This document shows, in pieces, positions 19,541-32,080 of a stretch of 64,000 nt of DNA (the first letter of the stretch is position 1; each line of letters opens with the position of its first letter). Origin of the DNA: Krasilnikovozyma curviuscula (Eukaryota; Basidiomycota; Tremellomycetes; Cystofilobasidiales; Mrakiaceae); contig MVAQ01000003.1 in assembly GCA_014825775.1 (NCBI GenBank), forward strand, positions 62,001-126,000. The letters run 5' to 3'. The notes beneath the pieces were generated by a model. That model was not told the origin of the DNA. It was given only the letters and a program-made list of their open reading frames with translations, and did no database searches. The translations under genes and the position numbers were made by a program.

Positions 19541-22217
19541 TCACCTCTGCTCCTTCTTTGTGAAGTGAGATGGCTCGTGTTCGTGATGCTCGATTTCCTG
19601 CTTAACTTCTTCAGTATCTCCCTCAATGTCCTCCAACTTATCAGCAAGCTGAAGTTGCTGTCGTTCAATCTTGGACTCTCTGTTGAAGGACGGTGAAGGA
19701 AGGCGGTGATTAGCGAGGGAACACCACAAAGCTAACCACAACAACACTCACTCAAGTCTGTGTAAGTATCCTCCTAGTAAGAAGAGAGCGGTAGACACAA
19801 TTGTACAAGCAATAGCTGTGCTGTATCCTTTTGTCCATCTAGAAAGTGACAGTCGTCAGTGGGGCGTGTGATGGACAGACAAAAGTAGTCTAGTCGAACC
19901 TTGGAGCGTCAGGTGTCGCGTAGGCAATAAGTGGGACCCAAGCAAAGAACGCCCAACCAAAGGTGAACATTGCCCCAAGAATAATTCTTGTGAAAGAAAA
20001 CAGCAAAGAGTCAAAAATATAGCTCAGCAAGGATTTCGCTGAAGAAAGCACTTACGCGCGCTCGTTGGCATCTCGACGCGTTAATCTGTTTACCCAACCA
20101 AAGATCAGTGGATTGGGAGCTCCCTGATAACCCGATAGGAAGAAATTTTAGTCAAATGAAATTGAACAGGCAGGAGGAAACATCTTAAATAGAAGTGTTA
20201 ACGAAACAATAGACAGCTCGGAAACTTACCATGAAGCCCAAACAGAAGTAGCCAGCCCATTTAAGCCCATCAGGAACGTTCCAGATTCTCAGGATGACAA
20301 CGGCGAACAGATTGACAGCTTGAATTCCGACCATCAACGCCCAGATATTGAGCACACCAGCAAACGACCCAGTGAGCCAGGTGGTCAACGCAATGATGGC
20401 AAAGATTGCCGTAGGAATATCGTTGATGAGTGCTACTGAGTATCTTTGTGATCCATCCGCATTCTTTAGAGACTTTAGCCAGAGAGTCATCTAAAAAAAA
20501 AAAACACATTGATCGTCAGTGCTGTTTTTGCAAGATAGTAAATGTACGCACCTGTCCAGCTGGGTAAGTCTCAACAAGGAAGATGGTGCAGATAGCAACA
20601 GCCAAGTAAATGTGCCAGGATGAAAGGACCTTCTTGAACGTGTTGAGAGTGATTTTCTCTGGGGCCGCAATCTCTTCCTTAACGAGACGATCTTTTGCAT
20701 ACTGGTGTTCTTCTTCAGTCAGCCACCAGATCTTCTTACCGTGTGGGAGACCTGGGAAGATGATGAAGCCGATGATGGCGATTGGAACTGTTGAAGCAAG
20801 AGAGTAGTGGTACTGGTCAGCTTTGCTTCAAGAATTGAAATCGTAACGCAAGATCGATTAGGACAGACCTGTGATGATTCCATCAATAATAAATAGCCAT
20901 CTTTCAGCAGATAAGAGGAGGTCAGTAAGAGAGGCGACCGGCGTGCGGGGTAGGACTCACTCATATCCTCTTAGTCCACCGACACCCTCAAGGCCAGATG
21001 TCGTCGCAGTGACAAGGTATGCAGAGAACATCTGTCCAAGACTGTTGCCAACCATGAAAACCGCTGCTCTCTTGAAAAGCTCTTCTCCAGTGTACCAACT
21101 GTTGATATGAGGAACAGCAATGGCCCAGTCAACTTGGCATACACAATCCGTTTTAGGCAGGGCACTCACCTTCCTAACACGAAATTAACTCCAGTGTAAG
21201 AAGGAATTGCAAGCGCTCCCAAGAAAAATCGAATACTGTTGTTTGTGAAAGCAACCGTCAGCAACGCAACAAGCTACTTCGCGCAGGATTGAAATACTTG
21301 CACGTAAAACCCTTGGGGAGTCTTGATTTTGCACTGAGCGAATGTGATCAAACCCCAGATAAGCTCAACACCCGGCATCAACCAACGTGCCGTGTTACCA
21401 CGGGAGAGAATCAACAGAGTGGGTACCTGCAATGACACTAAGATTAATCCTGCTGAACCTTATAATATTTCGGGGGGAAGCTTACTTGAAAGACCATGTA
21501 CCCCTAAAAGAATGGAGCAGATCAAGAGTGATTAGGTTTCAGTCACAAACATATGACAAGCATTTTATAAATGGGACGTACGATGTAGTAAAAGAAGTTC
21601 TGTCATGGTGTTCACAAGAAGGAGAGTGAGACAGTATCCTCAAAAGCAAGAACAGATCTAGTACTTACAAACCAAGCGTATTGATTACCATTCAAAACCA
21701 TCACCTCTTTAAGACCAGAGACGCTGAGGGAAGAGAGCGAGATGATATGTTCAGAGTTGTGCAGCTACACTGAAACGTCACTGCGCAAGGAGGACTCACT
21801 AAGCATTGGATAAGTTGGAAGAATCCAAGTACTTCAAGAAAAAGGCGATGGCACCGAAGCTGAGAATAGTCGCCTGTAAACAAGCAGTCAAATGGGGTTA
21901 GTCATGCTCGAAGAGGCTAGCTTTGAGGTATCGCCGATTTTACACCGCTGAGCGTCAGAACCAAAGGTTGAACTCACATCGAGCTTTCTGAGCAGCTTTC
22001 TTTCGATTGCTGGCATTTCTTTTGGATACCACACCTGTGACAAAGAAAACAAACGGCGATACAGTCAGAAGAGTGTTGCAACTCCAAGTTTGGACTAGCA
22101 CTGAAAGCTCGCGGCCTCAAAAGAGAAGAGCATCTGGAGGAACAAACTTACAAAAATCCATCTCAAAATACCCATCAAGGTTTTGGGAGCCTCTCCTGTT
22201 ATCAGATCTCTCGCCAT
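19541..22217 (-). CDS. MFS anion:cation symporter (allantoate/pantothenate permease type), 16 exons
   Basis: Exons: 22217-22152, 22034-21978, 21873-21800, 21723-21669, 21599-21582, 21503-21486, 21426-21302, 21235-21170, 21098-20961, 20900-20869, 20787-20552, 20490-20230, 20123-20056, 19986-19900, 19838-19752, 19679-19541; about 508 residues. Seen: AERK-like RKLLRKLDATIL before helix 1, FLKYLDSSNLSNAYVSGLK, helix 4 RGNTARWLMPGVE, VIRFFLGALAIPSYTG, SWYTGEELFKRAA, FSAYL...GLEGVGGLRGYEWLF, LPHGKKIWWLTEEE, and RRDANERA before the last helices. These are marks of the Dal5/Liz1/Fen2 (ACS) family of vitamin and nitrogen-compound symporters; the substrate is not determinable. Two adjacent exons are only 18 nt each. 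The intron 21301-21236 needs a GC donor (GT|GCAAGT) to keep frame. The C-terminus is a cytosolic Glu-rich helix. Confidence 0.85.
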
Positions 22218-22785
22218 TGCTGTTTGATTCCCGTCGTTGCGGTTGTTGCTGTTGTTGCTATTGTTGCTTGAGGGGCCTGTGAGGAGAAAGTAAATGAATG
22301 ATGGGGAAAAATGTGGAGCCCTCAAAATTCTGCTTCAATTTATATTGAAAGGTTCACGTCTTGGCTGGCTTTGAGGAAAGTGGTTGTCCAACCTCCTTCT
22401 GCCAGCCCGCGCGGGCCGTCGTGGAGCCCGGCACGCGATCACTTTCCAATCCGTTGAATCTTTGAAGGGAGGAAGGGAGGAAGGCAATTTTTGTGAAACT
22501 TGCTGTACCCTTGGCCGCCGGCCCACTTCCACTGCGCACAATCGGTAGATCAGTAGCGGCAGAAGAAAATCCTTGCGATCAACTGCTCTTCAATCCATCT
22601 CTGCCAAGAAGTCCAGCACTTTCATACCAGAGCATTACAACAGGTTTGATGGTTATTACTGGATATTTAATGATTCTTCAAACAATACCACGTTATTCTG
22701 TTCCATACCAATGCTGTAAGCGCAGTGATATAATGGGGAATGAAACAGACTTAGAGAAACATCGATTTGCTCACAGTAAGGAGAT
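22218..22785. promoter_or_regulatory. Promoter region of the ACS transporter
   Basis: 568 nt upstream of the start at 22217. A TATAAAT reads on the minus strand at 22344-22338. The first 100 nt upstream hold an AAC/CAA-like trinucleotide stretch (about 22235-22265) that could be translated from upstream ATGs, but I preferred the start giving MARDLITGE. Confidence 0.4.
22338..22344 (-). promoter_or_regulatory. TATA-like element upstream of the ACS transporter
   Basis: TATAAAT on the minus strand, about 121 nt from the start codon at 22217. Confidence 0.35.
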
Positions 22786-23766
22786 CTAAGAAGCTTCCTC
22801 ATGCAACAGAACATACTCCCTCGTTGATTGTCCAAATTTGATGACTGACAACAGGGCGAGGCAGAGTAAGTCTACTGACATGCGGAAATCTGAAAGAAGC
22901 GAAAAGGCGATTTGACCCACCATCGCTAGCCTTCAGCTCGTAGTACCGACTAGTAGGAATCTCCTTTCCATTCACAAACGTCCCATTCGTACTTTCCAGG
23001 TCAATGATAAACGGCTTGATCACACTTTTTGAATCCCCAAATTCGTTCCTCTCGTTGATCTGACGAAATTGGAAGGCGGAATGTTGCTTTGAACAGGATG
23101 GGTGAGGGATGGTGATATCTACTACGGCGGTGTCTCGTCCTACTAAGTATGCTGATTGTCGGTGGATATGATGCAGATCTGTATGACAGAATGGAGTCGA
23201 GGTGTCAGCGTTAGGCTTTGCGCATGCGACAGGCGCATGGACAAATGAAAAGAAAGAGAAAGAAAATAGTACTCACCAACTTGTTCGTCTCCTTTGAACA
23301 CATAGAGTCTCCAATTCAGAGTCGGTTTTCGAGCTTCAGGAGGCTCGTTATACTTGAGCACGACGCCGTTCAGGGTGTTTGTTTCTGCCGCCAGAGCTCC
23401 AGACTGAGCAAAATTGGGTTCGATTGACTTCGGAGGTTCCTTTGGTGATCTTTCAGATACCGGTCCAGCCTGGTTTTACAACGTTGGAGCTGAGTGAGCT
23501 GGATGATCACTGGAATAGAATCGAGTGAGGGAAAAAAAACTTACAGACTCATTCCCTCCTTTCCTTTCTCCATACCTACGAACTTCTCCACCTCCCCTGC
23601 GGTCATCAGGACTCCTTGACCTTCGTCGATCCTCGTCGTACTTCCTCCTCTCGTAATCACGCTCGCGTTCCCTGTCAGCTGCCGTGTAAGGCTTCCTGTC
23701 ACTCCCTCTATCTCTGTCCCTCCTGTCTCTGTCGTCCCTATGGCTGGGACGGTCTCTGGATGACAT
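22786..23766 (-). CDS. PML1: FHA-domain splicing/RNA-retention factor, SNIP1/Pml1/DAWDLE family
   Basis: Four exons: 23766-23545, 23469-23277, 23178-22921, 22844-22786; about 243 residues. The first exon is an RS/RD-rich tail (MSSRDRPSHRDDRDRRDRDR). Then come the family motif NWRLYVFKGDE, the FHA domain with HIHRQSAYLVGRD, the S-x-x-H turn in PSCSKQHSAFQF and NGTFVNG, and the closing strand VIKFGQSTREYVLLHEE encoded by the last exon. In yeast Pml1 is in the RES complex of the spliceosome; the animal and plant members act in pre-mRNA and small-RNA metabolism. Phosphothreonine-binding residues of the FHA (GR, S..H, NG) are all present. Without the last 59-nt exon the protein would lack the conserved end. 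Confidence 0.88.
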
Positions 23767-24206
23767 ATCCTGCAGTTGTTGGTTTTTGGTTTTGGCTGAA
23801 AGAGTGACTCTTCAACCTTTGGACGAAATGGACGACAGAGGCGACTTCACAGGACTGCTGGACTGGCCACTGACATCGATCTTCATTTTCCCGATAACAT
23901 CTCCTCATCAACCTGCGTTGTCTCAATTACTATCTTTCTTCAATTACAGGTAGGTAATGGCCTGAATTTCATACAGAGAGGCGTTCGAGCTGGGTTAATT
24001 GACCACCTCGTTGGTTTTGTTCTCAAACCATCAGCGACCTCTTTGGCCCGTTGCTCTCAGTTCGATACTACACACTGGGAAGGCAACTAAATATTCATCT
24101 CATTCAATAAGTCTAGCTGCTATATCGGTAGAAGAAATACCTTCTCGTCTGATTATTAGGTTCCAGCGTCCCACTCTCCTCGCCGTCTACAAAGCCTCCT
24201 TTAATC
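23767..24206. promoter_or_regulatory. Divergent promoter region, PML1-like / PITH gene
   Basis: 440 nt between start codons at 23766 (minus) and 24207 (plus). No TATA element or repeats seen. Confidence 0.35.
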
Positions 24207-25323
24207 ATGCCTGCGTCTTGTGAAGATGATCTGAGTAAGTTTCTTACTCCGTTAAGTGCGTAGAATTGGGTTCTAGATAACTGATTAATTCCTACTCGGG
24301 TCTGTGTAGCGCTCACGGATTTGGTCAGCAACCCCCACCTCGCCGAATCCTCACGAATAACAGCTGGATCAACTTCAAATTCCAACCTCTACGGCGTGAT
24401 TGATAAAGATAAAAGTAAACATCCTCTTCTTCCTTCTCCCCGTTCCTTCCTGAATATTAACTCTTCGTCCGACTGGCTAATAGTATATGGCAGGAATTTG
24501 GAGGTGCCGGAAGATGCGAAATTACCCATTAAACCGTGGGATGAATGTATTGATGAGGAGCACTTCGTTGAGTCGGGCGTGGACGATCAGATGATTCTAG
24601 AGATACCGTTCACACAGAACGTCAGGATTAGGAGTTTACTTTTGAAGACTGGTGAGCCTTGTTTTCTTTTCATTTGAACGACAGCTACAAGCAGAGCTTA
24701 ATATTCTTCTCGTTTTCTGGTATACAGGCAGAGGCGATTTACGACCGTCAACGTGTAAAATCTACTTGAACCGCTATGCGATTGGAGGGTTTGTCTAAGC
24801 TGTTCTTCAAACCGCATAATAATCTCTAATTCAATCTAATTTTGAAAGAACAAGCTTTGATGATACATCTTCCGACACAGGCCTGAAACCAGCACAAGAG
24901 ATTTCTCTAGCTGATGCGCCGTCGTCGAGTCACGGAGGTGGTGTCGCAGAGTATCCCCTCAAAGTGAGCGTGTTTAAGGACGTTGTCTCCTTGAGTTTGT
25001 TTTTTGTGAGTAGAACTTACGCTCTGGCTTCATATTGCTTCTGACGGAGATGGTTGTTGGTGTTTCGGTGCTCACAGGCTGATTCTGGGGACGGCGAACG
25101 AAGTAGTGTCTAGTGAGTCATTCTTCTCCAAATCCTACAGATGCTCTCATCTTGTTAAAGTATCATTTCAATCATTCATAGCTATATCGGCTTCCTAGGT
25201 GATCCTCGAAACCCAGCAAAGGACACTGACACGGACCTGTCGGTCGCAGCTGCCAACGCAGCCGATGCACCTATCGATGGATTGAAGGAGACTGCCGCAC
25301 CTAGGAACTCTACCATTAGATAG
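24207..25323 (+). CDS. PITH-domain protein
   Basis: Six exons: 24207-24234, 24310-24651, 24728-24788, 24855-25005, 25078-25112, 25182-25323; about 252 residues. The PITH domain (proteasome-interacting thioredoxin-like C-terminal domain) is recognised by NLYGVIDKDK, PWDECIDEEHFVESGVDDQM, LEIPFTQNVRIRSLLLKTG, a central CKIYLNRYAIGGFDD and the closing YYIGFLGD. There is no thioredoxin domain, so it is a stand-alone PITH protein like the short forms of other eukaryotes. Association with the proteasome is known for the domain, not shown here. The acceptor at 24854 (AACAAG) is weak but is the only one I found that keeps frame. Confidence 0.85.
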
Positions 25324-25750
25324 ACAGCAGATCACGCTACACGTTGTATGCTACTGCGTTGTAAAGTTTGGGTTTCGAGATAGAGGTTTGAAAGCCGTCA
25401 GCGGGTGCTCCGCGTCAGAGGTGCTGTTATTGGGCCTGAAATCGCGACAGCTTCTGTGTCGACAGGCTGAGTAGCAATGACTACCAACTCTGTTTGGAGA
25501 TGATGGGACTGAGGGATAAGAATCTGTACAGGCGAATGCAAAAAAATCTTATCACCGACTCTGCCGTCCGTGTCGGTTTTTGGTCGCTTGAAAAATTCTC
25601 GACGGTGCAGAATCGGAAGACACGTTCTGCCCAAATTTTCCTTCCCTTTGTGTGTCGAACCCAACCGCATTTCGCCCCCATATCTTATTTCTGAGATCAC
25701 TCACCTTATACTCTAGTTAACCGTTCAAAGAAGAGTGACCAGCAGTTGCT
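25324..25750. other. Intergenic region upstream of small unknown gene
   Basis: 427 nt between two plus-strand genes. No feature recognised; it should include the promoter of the gene starting at 25751. Confidence 0.35.
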
Positions 25751-26260
25751 ATGGCCGTCACCAAGTCGGATTCTGCATCATCAATACCCTTCCCCAATTC
25801 GACACCGGACTCTCAGCACCATCCACAGCAGCCTACCCTCAACTCATTCCATATCCACTTCCCTTCTCATTTCAACAAGCCAAACCGACACTCCGTCGAC
25901 TCGTCCAATGATGTTGACGAAATCACCCTCGCGCCTTCGCTGCCTATTCCGGAGAAACAAGCGGATTCGTGGTTTGAAGGCAACGTGGTGAAGAAAGTGG
26001 GCCTAGACTTAGATGGACATGAGGAGGAGAAGAAGCTCAGGAGTTGGAAGAGGAATGGGAAAGTTGTTTTTGTTGGCGGCGCCGGCTCCGCAGGAGAGGT
26101 GAGTAAAGTTTTTCTTTAGACTACACCTTCAGATGGAGAGAATCTCATTTGGATTTGAATGCAGGGTTTGAAGTCGAATACCACTCGAACGAGTTTGATA
26201 CGGAGACCGTTCTGGCAGTGGGCCCTATGTTGCGGTCCGAGAGATTCGATGCTGTCGTAA
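25751..26260 (+). CDS. Small unknown protein
   Basis: Two exons, 25751-26098 and 26165-26260, about 147 residues. The N-terminal half is Ser/Pro/His-rich (MAVTKSDSASSIPFPNSTPD) and probably disordered. The second half has SWFEGNVVKKVGLDLDG, RSWKRNGKVVFVGGAGSAGE and a C-terminus ending FWQWALCCGPRDSMLS. The Lys/Arg-rich segment before a Gly/Ala-rich stretch and the Cys pair near the end are the only notable patterns. Donor GTGAGT and acceptor GCAG fit well. No family recognised; it could be a basidiomycete-restricted protein. Confidence 0.5.
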
Positions 26261-27194
26261 CACGACGATGGGTGAGTTGGCTTTAGATTCTCTATTATGG
26301 GCCAAATTTTTACCTTGCTAATCAACTCTTCCCCTTTTATAGAAGCTGTTTGAAATCACATCGCTTGCGACCCAATACCACACCACACAACTCAACTCAC
26401 AATTGCATTCTTTCAATACGAAAATCTTCACTCTGCTCATTATACCACGTCATTCTCATTCTGTTTAACATACCAAATCATCTTCGTTTCGTCCATCCGC
26501 CTTCAATGACTTATGTTATAAAATATCACCACCATCACCGTCACCAGCATCTCAGTGATTCTGCCATTGACTTTAATTACCTAGTCCCAGCAGCTATATG
26601 TCTATCTCAACCGCTTTTAAAATGATTACTTTGGGTTATGCGACGAGGTGAGCTCGCTAAGCAAGCAATACTGTCCTCATGTTCGCCCGTCTACTACTTC
26701 TTGGAACTCAGACAAACAGCGCTCGTCAATTGAACAACATTCGGAAAAGGAGGATCGAATTGACACACAAGTTTACTTCCTTCGTGTTTGGCGAAGCAGT
26801 CAGTCTCTCCCTAGACGTGTTAGCGCTGGCACGCTTGTCAGTTGTTTACCTCTGCATCTGTTCAGCCATAGCAAGTCTTCTTCAATCTTAGAGAACCTCA
26901 CAGTACTTTTTTATAAAAGGAAAGTCAAGCCCTTGAGAACCAGCCCGTTTCTTGTCGAAAAACTCGCCAGACGGGCACAAAAACCTGAGCCATGCGCATC
27001 GTGCTGCTGCATACGAGCGAATGCGGATCCTCGCGCTGTTTGACTCACGACCTCGTGAATTTCTTGCTGTCCAACTACAACTCCCTATGGTGCTTTCACA
27101 GCCCTCAAAATCTTATCAGCTCTCCATTTCTCTAATACCATCATAAAAAGCCTTGTAACACCACCCAGGCCGTTCGTTCTACTCCGATTTCCTA
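26261..27194. other. 934-nt intergenic region upstream of the ABCB transporter
   Basis: Contains only short frames. It includes a CAT/CAC-rich stretch around 26528-26560 and an A/T-rich run (about 26907-26920, TTTTTTATAAAAGG) too far from the start at 27195 to be its TATA box. The promoter of the ABC transporter must lie here. Confidence 0.35.
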
Positions 27195-30100
27195 ATGGCT
27201 ACCGCAACAGCTCCAAACTCATCGAAAAAACTATTCAAGCTCGGTGGCCCACTCTGGTTTCTGAATTTTGCCAGCAAAGAGGACTATGTGCTGTATATCT
27301 TCGGAATCATCTCGGCGATCCTCTGTACGTACTTGGGTATTTCACTCAAAAACGCCGACTCGTGTGCACAATTGGTGTCGGGTGATTTCTGACAATTTTG
27401 TACTCTTCGTATCTGTCAGGTGGTTCTCCTATAGCATGTATCGATTATCTCTATGGGTGAGCAGGAGCAACTCATTTTTAGTCAAATCGAGCTATTCGTC
27501 GCTTAGTTACTAAGGGTGTCTTCTCTCGCAGCTACTGGACAAACGGCCTCATCACGCACTCACCTACAGGAGGTGCCTCTCAATTCTCAGCAAATGAAGC
27601 GCTTTCTCGTAGTATTGAGGTAGCATGCATCATGATCGCGGTTATGGCTTACACAGCGCTCGCAGGCATGGGATTCTGGTGGTGCTGGAACTTGGTGTCT
27701 GCAAGGATCAGTGCCAAGATCAGGGTTGCCTTTCTGAGGAGTGTGTTGAGCCAGGAAGTCGGTGAGTGAAAAGTGCTTTCCTTAAGATTTGAGGGAGAGG
27801 TGGATACCTCGACATGTGGACCGGTCATCGCCTGATGGTGTGTCTCGTTGATTGAACCGGAACAGAACACTTCCAATCACATCCACCAGGAGCAATCAGC
27901 AATACACTCTCCAACGATATCACCCTCCTAGCGGTCGGCATGGGTGAAAAGTTAGGCATGCTCGTATGGGCCCTTACCTCCTTCTTCACCGGCATCATTC
28001 TCTCCTTTGCTCTCGCACCCAAACTCGCAGGTGTCCTCTTTGGTCTCTTGCCTCTCAGTGGAGCTTGCTTTTATCTTGCGAACTGGTTTACCGATAAGTC
28101 GACGGAGACAATGAGCCCTCTCACTTCGCGCGCCGCGGGATTCGCAGAGGAGGTTCTTTCGTCCATTCGGGTTGTCAAGAGTTTAGGAGCTGAGAAGACG
28201 TTGGTGGATGTCTACGATACGTTTCTAAAGCAGATTGAAACCGAAGGTGGAAGGAAAGCATTGGCGAAGGGCTTTGGACTGGCGAGTTCGTATTTCTGTC
28301 GTAAGTCGTTCTATATCGCAGCTGTAACTGGTGTCACAGAGATAAAATAATGTTTTGCCTTACTGCAGTCTTCTTGACATATGCGGTTACCTTCTGGTGG
28401 GGTGCTAACCAGGTAGCGTACGGAGGGCTTGCCATTGGAACATCTCTCACAAGTTTCTTCTCAATATTCAATGCGGTGAGTCGAATCTAGTATGGCCTCA
28501 TGCTTGGTTACTAAATCAACTGAATAATATCGCTTCTTATAATGTAGATGTTCGCCCTCGTCAACATCCTACCCCATATCACCTCACTCTCAGACGCACT
28601 CGCCGCCCAACGAAGAATCCGAGAAGAAGTTGAAAGAGTATCCGGTATCGACGTCCGAGATACTTCTGGAATTATTCTACCACTCCCTTCTTCGGAAAAC
28701 TCTGTCAATCGTGAGGCAGGACTTGAAGGTGTCGAGATTGAGTTCAAGAATGTTGATTTTTACTATCCTTCAAGACCAACGATCAAGGTCTTAGATAATT
28801 TCAGCGCTGTATTTGAGAAGGGAAAAGTAACTGCGCTGGTTGGTTGTGAGTGTCATCTCAAGACCATCATTTTGCTACGAAGGCGAACCTTCTGCTGATC
28901 TTGGTTCTCCTCTATTCCCAGCCTCTGGTTCAGGAAAATCTACCGTCACATCTCTCCTCCTGCGCCAATTTGATCTCCCCTCTTCCACCTCACAAATCAC
29001 TATCGACTCTCATCCCATCAGATCGATTAACCTCGCATCTCTCCGGTCTACCTTCTCGATCGTCTCCCAAAGCGTCGACCTGATGTCTGGAACGGTGTTC
29101 AAGAACGTCGCCATTGGCCTCACCGGAACCCCACTTGAACTCACACCCACTTCGACGTCTACTGAAATTGCGCATGTGAGGATGCTGGTGCAAGAAGCGC
29201 TCGTGAAGGCACAGGCGTGGGGGTTCGTGAGTCGGCTACCAAAGGGTATCGACACCATCGTCAGTGGTAGAAAAGTTGGGAATTTCAGTGGTGGACAGAA
29301 ACAGAGAATAGCTATTGCTCGAGCTTTAGTTAGAAAGTCTAGGGTGTTGATCTTCGACGAAGGTAAGTTGGTCTTCTCTTAGTGGACCTTGTGACAGTGA
29401 TGTTGAACCTCTTTATGTCGTAGGTACTTCCGCGTTGGATACGCAATCCGAGAAGGCTTTACAGCTTGCTCTAGCCAAAGAGCAGGCTGAAAGAGGAATG
29501 ACCATAATGTAAGACTGTTCTTTTCTTTTTCTTTTTTCAGTAATCAGCTCGAGATCGCAAGGACTAACCAGATCTAATTTTGGTTCTCCAGCTTGATTGC
29601 TCATAGACTATCCACAGTCAGAGATGCCGATAAGATCATTGTAGTCTCAACTGGACGTGTTGCTCAATACGGAACTCATGAAGAGCTCCTGGAGCGGGGA
29701 GGAGAGTACAAAGAAATGCTCCTCTCTCACCACTACCCGATCACGTCCTCTCAGGACCAAGAACAAACACTCACTCCACCGAGCCCATCATCCATCCTCT
29801 CTAAGATAGATACTGAAGAGAAAATCGGGTCAAAGGAGACAAGTGAATATCTTTTGGAGGAAGAGTCGACTGTTGCTGAGTTTGCGAAGGATACTCAGAT
29901 GGCGGAAGATGGAACTCTGACTGAACGCACACACGTGAATCAAGCCACGGTACTCAAGAGGTATTTCCAGGTTCTTGGACAGCAATCTAAGTTTATCATT
30001 CCTGGTATCGCTTCTGCTGTTGTGGTGTAAGTGGTGTAATACTTCCTGCTTGCTGCTTGTAGCTGACCTTCGTCAACCCTACAGCGGTTCCTCTTTTACT

Positions 30101-32080
30101 ATCTCAGCCTGGATGTTTGGAAAGGGCGTCGCTGTATTTCAAATATCATCTGCAACCGAACTTGTCCATCAGTCTCTCAAATGGGCGTTGTATTTCTTTA
30201 TCCTGTCTGTCTGCAACCTGGTCTTGTTGAATATCGAGGGATATTGTCTCGAGAACACGGGTCAGAGGCTCACCAGAAGGCTGAGACGAGAAGGGCTTTT
30301 TGGTGAGTACTTTTCATGTGACTAAACGCCTATACACAGTGACTGATTTCTTGTCTCGGTAGCTATACTTCGACAAGAAGTTGGCTTCTTCGAACAGGAT
30401 GTCAATGGCAGTGGCTCTCTTACTAGCTCAGTCACGGACCTCCCTGCTCAAGTTGCTGCTGGAGGTGTTGGTCTCGTTCTTGGTACATTGCTGCATAGTT
30501 TGTGCAATGTTCTGGGATCCATCGCTTTGGGTCTCGCTCTGAATTGGAAGGTCTCTCTAGTCGCTTATTCATCGCTGGTACTCCTCATTCCTATCGCTTG
30601 GGGTGAAACTCACTATTTGGAAAAATACGAGGCTGCTATTGATGAGTACATGAGCAAAGCGACCGATTTTGCCATTGAATCGGTCGAAATTGTAAAGGTA
30701 CGCTTCTCTTTGTTAGGTATGTTCACGTTTGGAAGCTGACAAAAGTTTTTCCTGGTAGACTGTGGCTGCATTTGGTAGAGAGTCAGCCATCGTTAATGAG
30801 TACGAGAATATTCAAAAACCAGACTGGAAGACTCAACGGAACACACTCTTTGCCGCATCTTTCTGGTTCGGGGCCTCGCAGTCAACCATGCCGTTCCTAT
30901 GTTTGCTTCTTTTCTACTACGGTGGTGCGCAACTCGGAAGGAACCAGATAACTACCGATGAACTCTAGTGAGTGATCTTTCCTGATTCTTACAATCAAGA
31001 TGTGTCCTAATGTAATTTTCTCGACCTTTAGTGCCACCTTCGAAGCTGCAGCTGTCGCTGGTTTCTCGTCTTCTCGAATCTTTTCTTTCATCGGTGATAT
31101 CGGAAGAGCAGCCCACTCTTTTCAGATCATCACTGAATGGCTTAACCGTCAACCAATCATTCCTCACCTGCGTGCAGCTGGAGTCGTTGGGTCCGAAAGC
31201 GACAAGACTACCAAGTCCATCTCATCACCGCTCGGTCCTGAAATCACCTTAAGCCAAGTCTACCTCCAATATCCTTCAAGAAAAGAATCTGTCGCTCTAC
31301 AAGGTATTGATTTGCACATTAAATCCGGTCAAACTATTGCGTTGTGTGGTCCCTCAGGAGGCGGGAAGAGTTCAATGCTGGCCGTCATAGCTAGGTTTTA
31401 CGAGCCCACCACTGGAACTGTTAAAATTGATGGTGTTGACGTTCGAAGTACAACTTTGGAGGAACACTACGGAAGGATCTCCTTGGTGTCTCAGGATGCG
31501 ATATTGTATCAGGGGACGATCCGTTTCAATCTCCTGCTCGGTGTAAAGAGGGATATTTCAGAAGGGGAGATTGAACAAGCCTGTAGAGATGCTGCGATCT
31601 GGGACTTTGTTGATTCGCTGCCTGATCGACTGGAATCTTTCATCGGGATGAAGGGACTGCAATTATCAGGTGGAGAACGTCAGCGACTGTGTATCGCTCG
31701 TGCCTTGCTTAGGGAGACAAAGATTCTCTTGGTGAGTTTCAGTATCATAGTTACTTCTACATCATTTCTGATGGCGTCACTTTTTAAAGCTCGACGAATC
31801 GACGGCGGCTCTTGACAACGAGAGTGAACATTTGGTACAAAAGGCTCTTGATCGTGAGTTGCCAGTTCGTATTTTTTCATACGTGCTGTGCTAAATTTCT
31901 TTCTCTCCAGGGGCGGCTGCGAATGCGACCTGTATTATTGTTGCCCATCGATTATCCACTATAAGGAACGCCGACGTAATTTACGTCATAGAAGAAGGCC
32001 GAATCGTAGAAGCTGGTACCCACTCTGAGCTCTTGGCTCAGCAGAAACGATACTTCAGCCTTGTAGAGGCTCAATTGTAG
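27195..32080 (+). CDS. Full-length ABC transporter, ABCB (MDR/Ste6-like)
   Basis: Fifteen exons: 27195-27324, 27420-27456, 27532-27761, 27866-28300, 28369-28475, 28548-28845, 28922-29362, 29424-29508, 29592-30026, 30085-30302, 30363-30697, 30759-30967, 31032-31731, 31790-31853, 31911-32080; about 1297 residues, layout TMD-NBD-TMD-NBD. NBD1: Walker A GSSGSGKST, signature FSGGQKQR, Walker B VLIFDE followed by GTSAL, switch AHRLSTV. NBD2: Walker [10 protein letters not shown], signature LSGGERQR, Walker [12 protein letters not shown], switch AHRLSTI. Both sites keep the catalytic Glu. It is an exporter at plasma or internal membranes; the a-factor pheromone exporter Ste6 and multidrug pumps share this architecture, and I cannot decide between them. 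Compact N-terminus starts TMD1 almost at once. Confidence 0.9.

Noticed and set aside
22235..22265. AAC/CAA trinucleotide stretch as a coding poly-Asn N-terminus of the ACS transporter
   Set aside because: An upstream ATG (22325) could include it, but the family start fits MARDLITGE and the stretch lies just upstream in the likely leader.
19541..32080. A biosynthetic gene cluster formed by the transporters
   Set aside because: No synthase, P450 or tailoring enzyme lies among them; neighbours are an RNA-processing factor, a PITH protein and an unknown, so the grouping looks incidental.
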